Shown here: in pieces, positions 1 to 7,495 of the stretch
Numbering within the stretch: position 1 is the stretch's first letter
Layout: each line of letters opens with the position of its first letter
NCBI GenBank assembly: GCA_026224875.1
Contig: JAMFRU010000052.1
Location: forward strand, 1 to 33,970
Reading direction: 5' to 3'
Source: Acidocella sp.
GTDB lineage: Bacteria; Pseudomonadota; Alphaproteobacteria; Acetobacterales; Acetobacteraceae
Length of the DNA stretch: 33,970 bases
Position numbers and translations under genes: made by a program
The notes under the pieces: generated by a model
The model's input: only the letters and a program-made list of their open reading frames with translations
What the model was told of the DNA's origin: nothing
Databases searched by the model: none

Positions 1-41
1 GCCCATTGTTTTTCCGAAAGCTCGTAGCGTTTGGGGGCCAT
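1..41 (-). CDS. IS5-family transposase, N-terminal fragment (runs off the left edge)
   Basis: Reading leftward from an ATG at 41, the first 13 codons give MAPKRYELSEKQW, which matches the usual opening of IS5-family (IS427-like) transposases, where KRYEL(T/S)..QW is the common N-terminal pattern. A GGAG ribosome binding site lies 8 bases upstream. Only the start is inside the window, so whether the element is intact cannot be judged. It faces away from the IS3-type remnant at 221-526, so at least two unrelated insertion sequences meet here. The assignment rests on 13 residues only. Confidence 0.6.
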   Translation of the reverse strand, partial: MAPKRYELSEKQW

Positions 42-45
42 AGAA

Positions 46-71
46 AACTCCAGATCGTTGAAGCTGGAGTT
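46..71 (-). promoter_or_regulatory. Hairpin covering the ribosome binding site of the IS5-type transposase
   Basis: AACTCCAG at 46-53 and CTGGAGTT at 64-71 are perfect 8-base inverted arms with a 10-base loop. On the minus strand the second arm contains the GGAG that would serve the transposase ATG at 41. Sequestering the transposase ribosome binding site in a stem is a known way for insertion sequences to stay silent when read through from outside. The function here is inferred. Confidence 0.45.
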
Positions 72-202
72 CTATGAATCACAAAGCCTACCCGCGCCGG
101 AAGTCCCGAATGTCGATTGCTCCTAGTTGAAACTTTCGTGGATGCCCGTCCGTGTTGATTTCCACTGAGATTTGACCCGGGGGGATGCGGACAAAAACTT
201 GG

Positions 203-218
203 ACTACCAGGAGGTAGT
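203..218 (+). promoter_or_regulatory. Hairpin embedding the ribosome binding site of the IS3-type OrfA remnant
   Basis: ACTACC at 203-208 and GGTAGT at 213-218 form a perfect 6-base stem with a 4-base loop. The strong ribosome binding site AGGAGGT (209-215) lies across the loop and second arm, 5 bases before the ATG at 221. As with the IS5-type gene nearby, this would reduce translation from read-through transcripts. Confidence 0.4.
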
Positions 219-220
219 TC

Positions 221-526
221 ATGTATTCGTACGAAGACAGGATTCGATCGGTCGAGCTCTTCATCAAGCTCGGCAAACGCGTCAGGGCGACCATTCGTCA
301 GCTGGGTTACCCAACCAATAATGCCCTGGAGGGCTGGCACCGCGAATACGAGCAGCGCCTCGATTTACCTGTGGGCTATGCGGGCTGGGGTCCCAAGTAC
401 TCGCAGGCACAGAAGGAGGCGGCTGTTGAGCACTACGTCACTCACGATCGCTGCGTTTCTGGGTCGCAGGACCAAACGGGAAAAGGGATCCCTGCAACAA
501 GCCACTGCGGGTCGGCCTTCTACTAA
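221..526 (+). pseudogene. IS3-family transposase OrfA remnant, truncated or frameshifted
   Basis: The first ~75 residues carry the paired helix-turn-helix pattern of long IS3-type OrfA proteins: EDRIRSVELFIKLGKR..ATIRQLGYP, then WHREYEQRLDLP, then a second repeat starting KYSQAQKEAAVEHY. The second repeat stops after HDRC and runs into residues (VSGSQDQTGKG...) unlike the family, ending at residue 101. Intact relatives continue with the rest of the second repeat and a coiled coil before OrfB. No OrfB integrase (DDE) follows. The element's left end is probably near 171-200, where the upstream sequence has an IS3-like TGACCC...GGACA pattern. It is a dead remnant; the exact break needs alignment. 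Confidence 0.6.
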
Positions 527-713
527 CCGTGCGAAGCCAAGCATCCGATAACTATTGAAACATCTTTTTGATAAGCTCACAGGAAGCACGTCAGGTTTTT
601 TGCTGCGATTATTGCCGATTACACTCAAAACCTACGCGCTGGAAGAAGTTCTATGCCGGGATGGGGTATCGGAGAGGCCCCGGCCCCCATTAATATTGCG
701 CCGGTTTACGCCT
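527..713. other. Intergenic stretch after the transposase remnant
   Basis: No gene is supported here. It lies between the end of the IS3-type remnant and the stop codon of the last gene of the minus-strand operon. A GC-rich run (GGCCCCGGCCCCC, about 677-689) sits where an operon terminator would be expected, but I see no convincing stem followed by a T-run. Confidence 0.4.
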
Positions 714-1424
714 CTAGAAGGCCCCTTTGGGCAGCTGAAAAATATCCGGATGCTGCGGGGTTGCGGCATATACTAGGGTAAGAGCGGCCGGCGTAAGCAC
801 GGTTTTGCCCGGCGCCTTGGCATCTTTGGCGAGGGTACCGGACAGCACCAGCAGAACGGCATTCTGAGCGGAATCGGAGGCGCGGAACAGGATGATGCCG
901 CTGCCCGTCGCGATATTGCCGCTGCTGCGGTCCGGCGGAAATCCTTCACCGGAGAAATATTGCTGCAGGCTTTCACCATTCTGGTACAGCATTTGCGGCG
1001 TCATGCCGGGGTCGCTCTGTTTCGACCAGAAGACGCTGACCTGTATCAGCTGATGGCTCTGATAGCCGAAAATATAGGAGACATTCGCCGCACCGCTGCC
1101 AGGGAACAGTTCGGGCACCTGCACATTCAGCACCGCCGTATGCTGAATATCATTGGCGGTGGCGGTAATGGCGCTGACCGGGAGTTTGAATTCGCTTTCG
1201 ATGACCTGCCGGACCTGCGCCTGCGTCATACCGAAATCCGCCCCCCTGAAGCCGGTGATGGATGGCCCAGCATTTTCAGGCGCGGTTTGCGCGGTGTTGG
1301 AGGCCTTGCCGGAATCCGCTGCTTTCGCCGCAACGCCACCACCGGTGCATAGCACCAGTGCCGCCGCGGTGGTCAGCAGGATGCCGCGGCGAAAAGGTGA
1401 GAGGGAGGGAAGTTGTGTCGTCAT
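714..1424 (-). CDS. Exported protein of unknown function, last gene of the TPS-TonB operon
   Basis: The product has 236 residues. The N-terminus (FRRGILLTTAAALVLCTGG, about residues 11-29) is a signal peptide with a double arginine, followed by a low-complexity linker to about residue 55. The mature part begins GFRGADFGMTQAQVRQVIE, which looks like a compact periplasmic domain in which a substrate- or partner-binding helix follows a short strand. It ends ...HPDIFQLPKGAF. I do not recognise a named family. The start at 1424 has an upstream GGAACTGGAAC that can serve as ribosome binding site. It lies 38 bases after the small exported protein at 1463 and is read in the same direction as the whole block, so it probably serves the secretion or TonB module. 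Its function is not known from sequence. Confidence 0.75.
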   Translation of the reverse strand: MTTQLPSLSPFRRGILLTTAAALVLCTGGGVAAKAADSGKASNTAQTAPENAGPSITGFRGADFGMTQAQVRQVIESEFKLPVSAITATANDIQHTAVLNVQVPELFPGSGAANVSYIFGYQSHQLIQVSVFWSKQSDPGMTPQMLYQNGESLQQYFSGEGFPPDRSSGNIATGSGIILFRASDSAQNAVLLVLSGTLAKDAKAPGKTVLTPAALTLVYAATPQHPDIFQLPKGAF

Positions 1425-1462
1425 GTTCCAGTTCCAATCGTTTCAGAAGATAAATATAAAAG

Positions 1463-1828
1463 TTAATGCACCGGGCTGTTGAAAACCGGCGCCGCGGGCC
1501 GATAAGGCGTTACGGACTTGCCGTAATTCTGTCCGTATTGCTGTTTCAGGCTTTGCTCGTTGAACGTGCCGGTTGCGTTGGACGGCGATGTCGAGCCGAG
1601 GGGAATCGCGGGGACCGCCCGGCCTGTGTCTTGCACTTGCTGCTGCAATTCTTGATTGAGACAATTATAGGGCAATGGCTGCTGGCCGGCGATGACGGCC
1701 TGCACGCAGGTATGGCCGGCCGGTGCGGTGGCAGGCGCGTTTTGCGCCGCGGCCGGTATAATCCCGCAACATGACCCCAGAACAATGGCGAGCAGCCGGC
1801 CCGGCAGTTGAGCGGCAGGTTTTCCCAT
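1463..1828 (-). CDS. Small exported protein with one cysteine pair, function unknown
   Basis: About 121 residues. It opens with a signal peptide (LLAIVLGSCCGIIPAAAQ), and the mature part has two cysteines (HTCVQAV and PYNCLNQ) about 15 residues apart that could form a disulfide in the periplasm, then a proline- and glutamine-rich tail. The ATG at 1828 shares one base with the stop of the upstream gene (TGATG), so translation is probably coupled; a GTG at 1831 is an alternative start. I do not recognise the family. Its position between the coiled-coil protein and the last exported protein implies a role as an accessory of the same envelope machine. Confidence 0.65.
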   Translation of the reverse strand: MGKPAAQLPGRLLAIVLGSCCGIIPAAAQNAPATAPAGHTCVQAVIAGQQPLPYNCLNQELQQQVQDTGRAVPAIPLGSTSPSNATGTFNEQSLKQQYGQNYGKSVTPYRPAAPVFNSPVH

Positions 1829-2526
1829 CACGGGTTGACCTGATTTTCAAATAATTTGTCCTGATCATCCTGGACGATGTTCTGCAGTTTTACACGCGCG
1901 AAGCCTATGAAGGGCTCGTGATTCGCAAAGGCGCTAAGACCGTCATCCTTATGCGCATAGGCATCGAGAATCTGATTGCCGAGCGCGTATAATGCGGCAT
2001 TTTTGGCATCGCAACCGTTGGTCTTCGCCTTTTCCGCCGCGAGTTGCGCTGTCAGCTGTGCATTCGCCGCGGCCGCGGCCTGCGCGGCACCGGCGGCCTG
2101 GGCATATGCTGTCCTGGTTTTGCCGAGTTCTAAAGTTTCTGCTGCCAATTGCCGTTTTTGCGCGGCGGCCTGAGCGGTTGATGCCGCCGTGGCGGACGGA
2201 GATGATGGTCCGCCCTGCTGCTTCAGCCTTTGCAACTCGGCCTGCAGCGTATTGACCATCGCTGCATTCGGTGCCTGGCTTGCCTGCAGATTGGCGAGCT
2301 GGTCTTCGAGCTGCGCGTTCTGCGCCGTAGCCTGCTGCAAAGCAGTCCGCAATTGCGCTTCGGTTGTGGCATCGGCAAGCGCTGCGTGCCAGGGCATGGG
2401 CGCCAGCAGGAGCAGCAAAAGCATGTGCTTGCGCAAGCGGGCTGAATGCGCTTGCTTGCTACGCGGCGACGGCTTTTTGGCGCCCTTTTTCAAGAATAAT
2501 CGCTCTGCTGTGCTGATTCTCTGCAT
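1828..2526 (-). CDS. Periplasmic coiled-coil protein, function unknown
   Basis: 232 residues. A long basic N-region precedes a leucine-run signal segment (HMLLLLLLAPMPWHAALA, about residues 34-51). The central part (about 55-170) is Ala/Gln/Leu-rich heptads typical of a coiled coil (QLRTALQQATAQNAQLEDQLANLQ). A globular C-terminal part follows (NGCDAKNAALYALGNQILDAY...FIGFARVKLQNIVQDDQDKLF). Its ATG is only 3 bases after the porin stop codon, and its own stop overlaps the next start, so it is firmly in the operon. Such proteins next to a TonB-ExbBD set may bridge the periplasm or hold the complex, but this is inference. A start at the Met just before the leucine run is also possible. Confidence 0.75.
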   Translation of the reverse strand: MQRISTAERLFLKKGAKKPSPRSKQAHSARLRKHMLLLLLLAPMPWHAALADATTEAQLRTALQQATAQNAQLEDQLANLQASQAPNAAMVNTLQAELQRLKQQGGPSSPSATAASTAQAAAQKRQLAAETLELGKTRTAYAQAAGAAQAAAAANAQLTAQLAAEKAKTNGCDAKNAALYALGNQILDAYAHKDDGLSAFANHEPFIGFARVKLQNIVQDDQDKLFENQVNP

Positions 2527-2529
2527 GGC

Positions 2530-4383
2530 TCAGAACTTCGCATTGAGGTCGAATTGAAAGACATCGCTCTTGTAGGGCGGCCCGACGATTTCATCGGCGC
2601 TGAGGTAGCGCAAGCGCACCCAGACTTTCGGGCTGAGTGCTACATTGCCGCCGGCGATATAGCCTTTCAGATTGGTGCCGCCGAGGCCGAAATCGGAATC
2701 GGTCAGCCCATCCACCACGGCATCGGACTCCAGGTATTTATAGCCGAGGAAAGCATTCCAGTCCCACCGCTTTTTGAGGTCCTTGTGGCCAACCGATGCG
2801 GTTATGAAGAAACCCTGGTTGCCGCCTTCATAGCGTGCCACGGTGCCGGACGGCGCATTTGCGGCCACACCGCCAAAATTATTGAAGGCTCTCGACGCGA
2901 CGCTGTTTTTATTGAACGCGAGATTCCGCACATATTCGGCGATGATCCAGCTGTCGGTCGGGGGCAGACCCGTAACATCGAACCGTCCCGTGAGTGCCAG
3001 CTCCTGGAACGGCGATGCCAGACCGAAATATTGATATTGGGTCGTGGTCCCCTCGGTATTCGCCGCCGTGGGTACGATATTGCGCAACAGCATATAGGTA
3101 TTGCCGTTCTGCGCGAATTGCGGACGGTCGTCATCCGTATCGCAACTGGTCGAAGCGCTCAGCACCGTACACGGGCTCGAAAGCTGACCTTCCATGTTCG
3201 TGAAATAATAATAGGCGGCACCGAATTTCAGCGCGAAATTATCGTCGATCTTATAATCCGTGCCGGCCTGCACCGCATAGAGCCATTTGTCATGGCTTGG
3301 AAATTTAACTGAATTCGTTGAGCCGAAATTGAAATCCGTGTTGTAGACCGGGAACGCGCCAAGCGTCAGGAACGGCACGACGCCGTTTTCGAAATCGTAA
3401 GATCCCTGAGCGGCCACGCCATCGAAATTCAGATCGTCGGCCCAGATCAGATTCGTGGCGAAGAACGGATTCTCGAACCGTCCGACCTCGAGTTTCACCT
3501 TCGTATCCCCGTCTATATCGGGCTGGTAGGCGATATAGGCGCGATCCAACCAGATAGCATATTTCGAGAAATCGCCGCCCTGGGTGCCGCTCGGCGCAGC
3601 ACCCAAGACCTGGTTCTCGGAGACGGGCGAATCATTGCTCCCGGTGGCAATCCTGAAGCCCGTCGAAAAGCCATCCCCAAGGTCGGCATCAACACCCAGA
3701 CGCGCCCGGAGTTCAAAAACCGCTCTGTCTTCATTCACGTTGAGCGAGGGCGGCTTAGTGGTGGCCAGGCCCGCTTGCGAGACATCGAGCGGGCTGCCGG
3801 TGTTGATGGCGTTGTAATTGTCGAAAATGCCGTTATCTGCATTACCGTGCGGGAAATTATCCATCTGGTAGCGGGCCCGGACATCGCCGTAGAAATGCAG
3901 CCTGTTGACCCAGTCCGGCACCTCGAACGGGGCTGCGTTGCCTTGCGCATGCTCCTGCGCCACGACCTGCTGCTGCACCTGATCCGCGATCTGGTCGCGC
4001 ACATATTTCGGTACATAGGTCAGGTGCATCGTGCCGTCCGGTGTCGTGGCGGTCGAGACCATGGTGCCGGCAGACTGAGGTGCTGCGGGCGCTGGCGGCG
4101 GGGCAGCGGCGGCTGGTTGCGCCGGCTGCGCGCCATGTTCCGACTTCGATACGGCAATGATCTCCTGTGCATCTGCGGGGGAAAGCTCGCCGCGTTTGAC
4201 CAGATCTTTCACCAGCAGGGCCAGCGGGTCGGACTGCGCCCAGGCCGCAATGGGGGTGGTTGAAAGCAGGATGGCGGTCAGGCCGTACCGGGCGAGCTTC
4301 TGGGTATGAAACATTGGATTTTGTCTTCCTGCTTTCGCTGCAACTTGTTCTGCCGTGCCACGGCCAAGGGTTGGTTTTTTCAT
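2530..4383 (-). CDS. Outer-membrane porin, Porin_5-like (putative porin family)
   Basis: 617 residues. The signal peptide (LARYGLTAILLSTTPIAAWAQ) ends near residue 50. The mature N-terminus has a short helical segment (DPLALLVKDLVKRGELSPADAQEII), then an Ala/Pro-rich linker and a coiled segment (DQIADQVQQQVVAQEHAQG), then a beta-barrel of about 450 residues with many aromatic/Gly strands. The segment VGRFENPFFATNLIWADDLNFDG is characteristic of Porin_5-type barrels, and the protein ends in the C-terminal Phe (DLNAKF) used by the BAM machinery. The ATG at 4383 overlaps the tonB stop (ATGA), favouring it; an ATG at 4314 with AGGAAG upstream is the alternative and would shorten the pre-signal region. 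Linked to tonB/exbBD, it may take up a substrate or stabilise the surface complex. Confidence 0.85.
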   Translation of the reverse strand: MKKPTLGRGTAEQVAAKAGRQNPMFHTQKLARYGLTAILLSTTPIAAWAQSDPLALLVKDLVKRGELSPADAQEIIAVSKSEHGAQPAQPAAAAPPPAPAAPQSAGTMVSTATTPDGTMHLTYVPKYVRDQIADQVQQQVVAQEHAQGNAAPFEVPDWVNRLHFYGDVRARYQMDNFPHGNADNGIFDNYNAINTGSPLDVSQAGLATTKPPSLNVNEDRAVFELRARLGVDADLGDGFSTGFRIATGSNDSPVSENQVLGAAPSGTQGGDFSKYAIWLDRAYIAYQPDIDGDTKVKLEVGRFENPFFATNLIWADDLNFDGVAAQGSYDFENGVVPFLTLGAFPVYNTDFNFGSTNSVKFPSHDKWLYAVQAGTDYKIDDNFALKFGAAYYYFTNMEGQLSSPCTVLSASTSCDTDDDRPQFAQNGNTYMLLRNIVPTAANTEGTTTQYQYFGLASPFQELALTGRFDVTGLPPTDSWIIAEYVRNLAFNKNSVASRAFNNFGGVAANAPSGTVARYEGGNQGFFITASVGHKDLKKRWDWNAFLGYKYLESDAVVDGLTDSDFGLGGTNLKGYIAGGNVALSPKVWVRLRYLSADEIVGPPYKSDVFQFDLNAKF

Positions 4384-5111
4384 TGGAATGCTGCCTGCGC
4401 CGTAATGTGGACGACGACCGGCATCGGTATGCCGGCCGGCGGCAAGCCCAATGGCAATCCCACCAGCACGTCATTTACGATGGCCGCGTCGAGTGCCGGA
4501 TTGCCTGTCGATATGCTAACAGTTGCGTGATTCACGGCACCGCCGGCATCGATCCAGATGCGCACATCCATTGCGAAGGTGGATTTTCTGGTTTTCGGGT
4601 TTTGGGCCAGAGCCTGCGAGATTTTGCTCTGCACCTGCCCGGAATAATAGTCCTGCGCATCGCCCCCACCACCGCCGCCGCCGCCGATCAGCCCGCCGCC
4701 GGCATTGCCACTGAGGTCGAAAGCATTGGTGGAGCCGTTGCTTTTGATGCTTGTGCCGAGCGCCGGTGCGGCCGGGCCCGCCGGCTTGGGCGGGGCCTTG
4801 CTCGGCGGCTGGTTCGGCACCAGCGGCTTCTGCACGGGCACGGTCATTTTCGGCTGCACAATCATTTTCTGCTGCTGCGGCGGGGGCGGCGGTGGTGGTG
4901 GTTTTTGCGGCTGGATCATGATCATGGTGATGGGTGGGGCCTGGTGCTCAGGCGGGGTCCCGGCCGTGTGCAGCATCAGAAAGGCGACGAGTGCGAGCAT
5001 CAGGAAACCACCGATGCCGACACGCAACGACATCGCATGCTGCCCGGCAAGCGCTCTCGCTTTGCCGAAGAGGCCGCGCGGCGCGCTGTGCTTCATGGTG
5101 CGATTGGCCAT
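4380..5111 (-). CDS. tonB: TonB energy transducer
   Basis: 243 residues with the three-part TonB layout. There is one N-terminal membrane anchor (about residues 31-50, GIGGFLMLALVAFLML) and a proline/glutamine-rich periplasm-spanning region with an eight-proline run and MIVQPKMTVPVQKP-type repeats (about 58-115). A Gly-rich spacer follows (about 132-150), then the C-terminal TonB domain (about 160-243, VRIWIDAGGAVNHATVSISTGNPALDAAI...LPPAGIPMPVVVHI). It would couple the proton-motive force captured by the ExbB-fusion and ExbD to an outer-membrane partner. It starts 18 bases after the exbD stop and overlaps the porin start by 4 bases. The C-terminal domain is clearly related to the C-terminal part of the STN protein at 23329-24054. 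Confidence 0.9.
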   Translation of the reverse strand: MANRTMKHSAPRGLFGKARALAGQHAMSLRVGIGGFLMLALVAFLMLHTAGTPPEHQAPPITMIMIQPQKPPPPPPPPQQQKMIVQPKMTVPVQKPLVPNQPPSKAPPKPAGPAAPALGTSIKSNGSTNAFDLSGNAGGGLIGGGGGGGGDAQDYYSGQVQSKISQALAQNPKTRKSTFAMDVRIWIDAGGAVNHATVSISTGNPALDAAIVNDVLVGLPLGLPPAGIPMPVVVHITAQAAFQ

Positions 5112-5129
5112 GCCCTTGCCCGTCCGCCG

Positions 5130-5540
5130 CTACGACTGGCCTGCCGGCTTGGTAGCCAGCCCGACCTGGGTGATGTTGAGCCGCCCGAGCAGATCGAGCA
5201 CGTTCATGACCGCCTGATACTGCGCCTGGCCGTCGCCGCTCACGACCACGGGGAAATCGGGCGTCTGGGCTTCAGCCGCCATCAATCGCGATTGCAGTTC
5301 CGCCATACTGACCGGCACGGTGTCGAGAAAGAGCCGGCCGTCGCTGGTGATGGTGATCGCCTTCGTCATCGGCTTGGCAAGGCTCTGTTGTGCGCTGGCC
5401 TGCGGCAGATTGACCTTCATGCCCTGGACAGCAGCTGTCGTCATGATGATGAAGATGATCAACAGCACATAGGCGAGATCGAGCATCGGGGTGATGTTGA
5501 TATCGTCATAGGGCTTGTTGGCATCGGGCTGGAGCTGCAT
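5130..5540 (-). CDS. exbD: ExbD/TolR-type biopolymer transport protein
   Basis: 136 residues, normal for ExbD. A short cytoplasmic N-terminus (YDDINITPMLDLAYVLLIIFIIM) leads into the single membrane helix; the aspartate in PMLDLAYVLL is the conserved proton-carrying residue of the family. The periplasmic domain follows (KVNLPQA...AITITSDGRLFLDTVPVSMAELQSRL...PVVVSGDGQAQYQAVMNVLDLLGRLNITQVGLA). It forms the proton-driven motor with the ExbB-like fusion encoded 5 bases upstream, and works with TonB 18 bases downstream. Confidence 0.93.
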   Translation of the reverse strand: MQLQPDANKPYDDINITPMLDLAYVLLIIFIIMTTAAVQGMKVNLPQASAQQSLAKPMTKAITITSDGRLFLDTVPVSMAELQSRLMAAEAQTPDFPVVVSGDGQAQYQAVMNVLDLLGRLNITQVGLATKPAGQS

Positions 5541-5545
5541 GGTTT

Positions 5546-7495
5546 CTACTCCGCCGCATTCTGGGGTTCTGCCACGCGCGGGCTATAGACTTCCGCCATT
5601 CTCGTAACGAATTCATCGACGAACACCTGCATGTCGGCGATTCCGTCGCGGATGCGCGAGTTCAGATAATTATAGCCGAACAGCGCCGGGATCGCGACCA
5701 CGAGGCCGGCGACGGTTGCCACGAGGGCCGCCGAGATGCCCGGTGCGATGGCGTTGACATTGACGTTGCCCGCCTCCGCGATCGAGGCGAAGGTGATCAT
5801 CACGCCAACGACCGTGCCGAGCAGTCCCAGAAACGGGCCGCCGGAAATGGCAATCGTCAGCAGCACCATCGATTTATTAAGCCGCTGGATTTCGCGGACC
5901 AGCCCGGCATCCAGCGAGGAGCGGATGGCCGCTATCGAGTTCGCCGACAGCAGTTTCTGCCTGTATCCCTCCTGCCCTGCGAAGCGCGACCTGATCTGCT
6001 CGGAGCCGATATGGTAAATATGGTAGAGCGGTGCCTGTTCGATCAGCTTCTGCTCGCGCTCGGTATCGAGCGACATCAGATCCAGGGAGGCGTGGCTGAA
6101 CTGATCGACGAAGGCCTCGTTCGCCTTGGTGATGCGGTTCACGTAGGAAATCTTGTCCGCCATGACGACCCAGCTGACGATCGCCATGATCATGAGAATG
6201 CCGATGATGACCCAGCCGTCGACGGTGACCGAGCCGAGGATGACGGCAAGATAGCCGCTGAACCAGCTTGCGGGTTTCTGCTCCTGCCCGTAGCTCAGCA
6301 GGCGCCCGGCGAGCGGGTTGTTGCCCTGGCCGATCGCCGCGAATTTGATGAAGCCGGCCGGGCGCGCAATGTTGGAGATTTCCAGCTCATCGATCTCGCC
6401 TATGAACCCGGTGGTTGCCGCCGCCGTGGGGGCTGCCGGCGGCGTGGCCGCCGCATCCGGCGCGGCGGGGGCTGCCGCCGCGGCAGGCGCGGTGCCCGTG
6501 GAAGCATCTCCGCCGAGATAGGCGATGCCGTTCAGCGCCGGCAACGGTGCCGCCAGCGTGCCGTAGGCGGCACCGTCGACATAAAGCGTGATGCTACTGC
6601 CGCTCACCATTGTGAGCTGGTGCCAGCTCGCGGCCGTAAGGGCGGCGCCGGCACTGCTGCGCTGCGTGCCGGACGGGGTGGTGACGGAAACGAACGGCAC
6701 GCCATTATCGATGCCGATCTGCACCGTTCTGATGCCGTCCGTGCGGCTGTAGAGCACGGCACCGGGCTGCAGCGACGCCTCATTCACCCAGGCCGACCAG
6801 GTGATGCCCTGCCCTGCCGTCCAGGCCAGGGAGGAGGAGCCGGGCAGCTGGAGCGGGGTCTGGCCATCGAGCCGCGCGCCCGGGCCGATCAGCGCGAAAT
6901 CATCGGCCTCGCTGGGGTTGAGCATATTATTGCCATGGCCCGTCCAGTCGCGTGCGGGCCGAGCATGCTCGCCGAAATGATAGACCGCGGCCATGTTCGC
7001 ATCATACGTGCCCTGGGCATTATCGCCGGCACTGGCTTTGCTATTGCCGTAATACAGATAGATGATCGTCTGCGCGCTGGCCTGCACTGCCGGCACACTC
7101 ACCCAGATGAATGCCTGGCCCAGCAGATGGTCGTATTTCTCGATGTGATAGGCGAGCGGCGTCTTATCGTCGCCCGCCACGAAGCGCAGATCGCTGCCGT
7201 CCGGATTGGCGCTGTCGAAGGTAAAATTGCTGACATCGAGCCGGATGAGAACCGGTATGGTACCTATCTGGTCGGTAATATTCGCGCCGGTGCTGGTGGT
7301 GTCGATGGTGATGGTCTTGCGTGCAGACCAGTCGCCGTTCCACCAGGCATATGCGGCACCCGGTTTGAAAACGGTGCCGACAAACAGACCCAGCAGCAGC
7401 AAACTGAAAATCTTTGCCGCCCGGCGGCCGGTTGAACCAAAACGCATTGAAGCCCCCAGAGAAATTTCGTGAAAAATTTGTTTGTTGATGCGCAT
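5546..7495 (-). CDS. ExbB/TolQ/MotA proton channel fused to DUF2341 and LamG-like domains
   Basis: 649 residues, about three times a normal ExbB. A signal/anchor segment (about residues 27-50) is followed by a DUF2341 domain (WWNGDWSARKTITID... to ..IYLYYGNSKAS, about 51-150). Next is a LamG/concanavalin-like beta-sandwich (about 175-375, with GQGITWSAWVN and WHQLTMVSGSSITLYVDG) interrupted by an Ala/Pro-rich insert of ~25 residues. The C-terminal third is the MotA/TolQ/ExbB unit: membrane helix at about 415-445, then GGPFLGLLGTVVGVMITF (from about residue 552) and a last helix (ISAALVATVAGLVVAIPALFGYNYL). The periplasmic part could bind glycan or protein. The ATG at 7495 overlaps the tpsB stop as TGATG; an ATG at 7447 after GGGGG is an alternative. 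DUF2341-ExbB fusions are known from databases but, as far as I know, have no assigned function. Confidence 0.88.
   Translation of the reverse strand: MRINKQIFHEISLGASMRFGSTGRRAAKIFSLLLLGLFVGTVFKPGAAYAWWNGDWSARKTITIDTTSTGANITDQIGTIPVLIRLDVSNFTFDSANPDGSDLRFVAGDDKTPLAYHIEKYDHLLGQAFIWVSVPAVQASAQTIIYLYYGNSKASAGDNAQGTYDANMAAVYHFGEHARPARDWTGHGNNMLNPSEADDFALIGPGARLDGQTPLQLPGSSSLAWTAGQGITWSAWVNEASLQPGAVLYSRTDGIRTVQIGIDNGVPFVSVTTPSGTQRSSAGAALTAASWHQLTMVSGSSITLYVDGAAYGTLAAPLPALNGIAYLGGDASTGTAPAAAAAPAAPDAAATPPAAPTAAATTGFIGEIDELEISNIARPAGFIKFAAIGQGNNPLAGRLLSYGQEQKPASWFSGYLAVILGSVTVDGWVIIGILMIMAIVSWVVMADKISYVNRITKANEAFVDQFSHASLDLMSLDTEREQKLIEQAPLYHIYHIGSEQIRSRFAGQEGYRQKLLSANSIAAIRSSLDAGLVREIQRLNKSMVLLTIAISGGPFLGLLGTVVGVMITFASIAEAGNVNVNAIAPGISAALVATVAGLVVAIPALFGYNYLNSRIRDGIADMQVFVDEFVTRMAEVYSPRVAEPQNAAE

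Noticed and set aside
4260-7435. Long plus-strand frames opposite tonB, exbD and the ExbB fusion (4260-5588, 6011-7435)
   Set aside because: The minus strand holds clearly identified genes with overlapping starts and stops; the plus frames are Arg/His-rich shadows.
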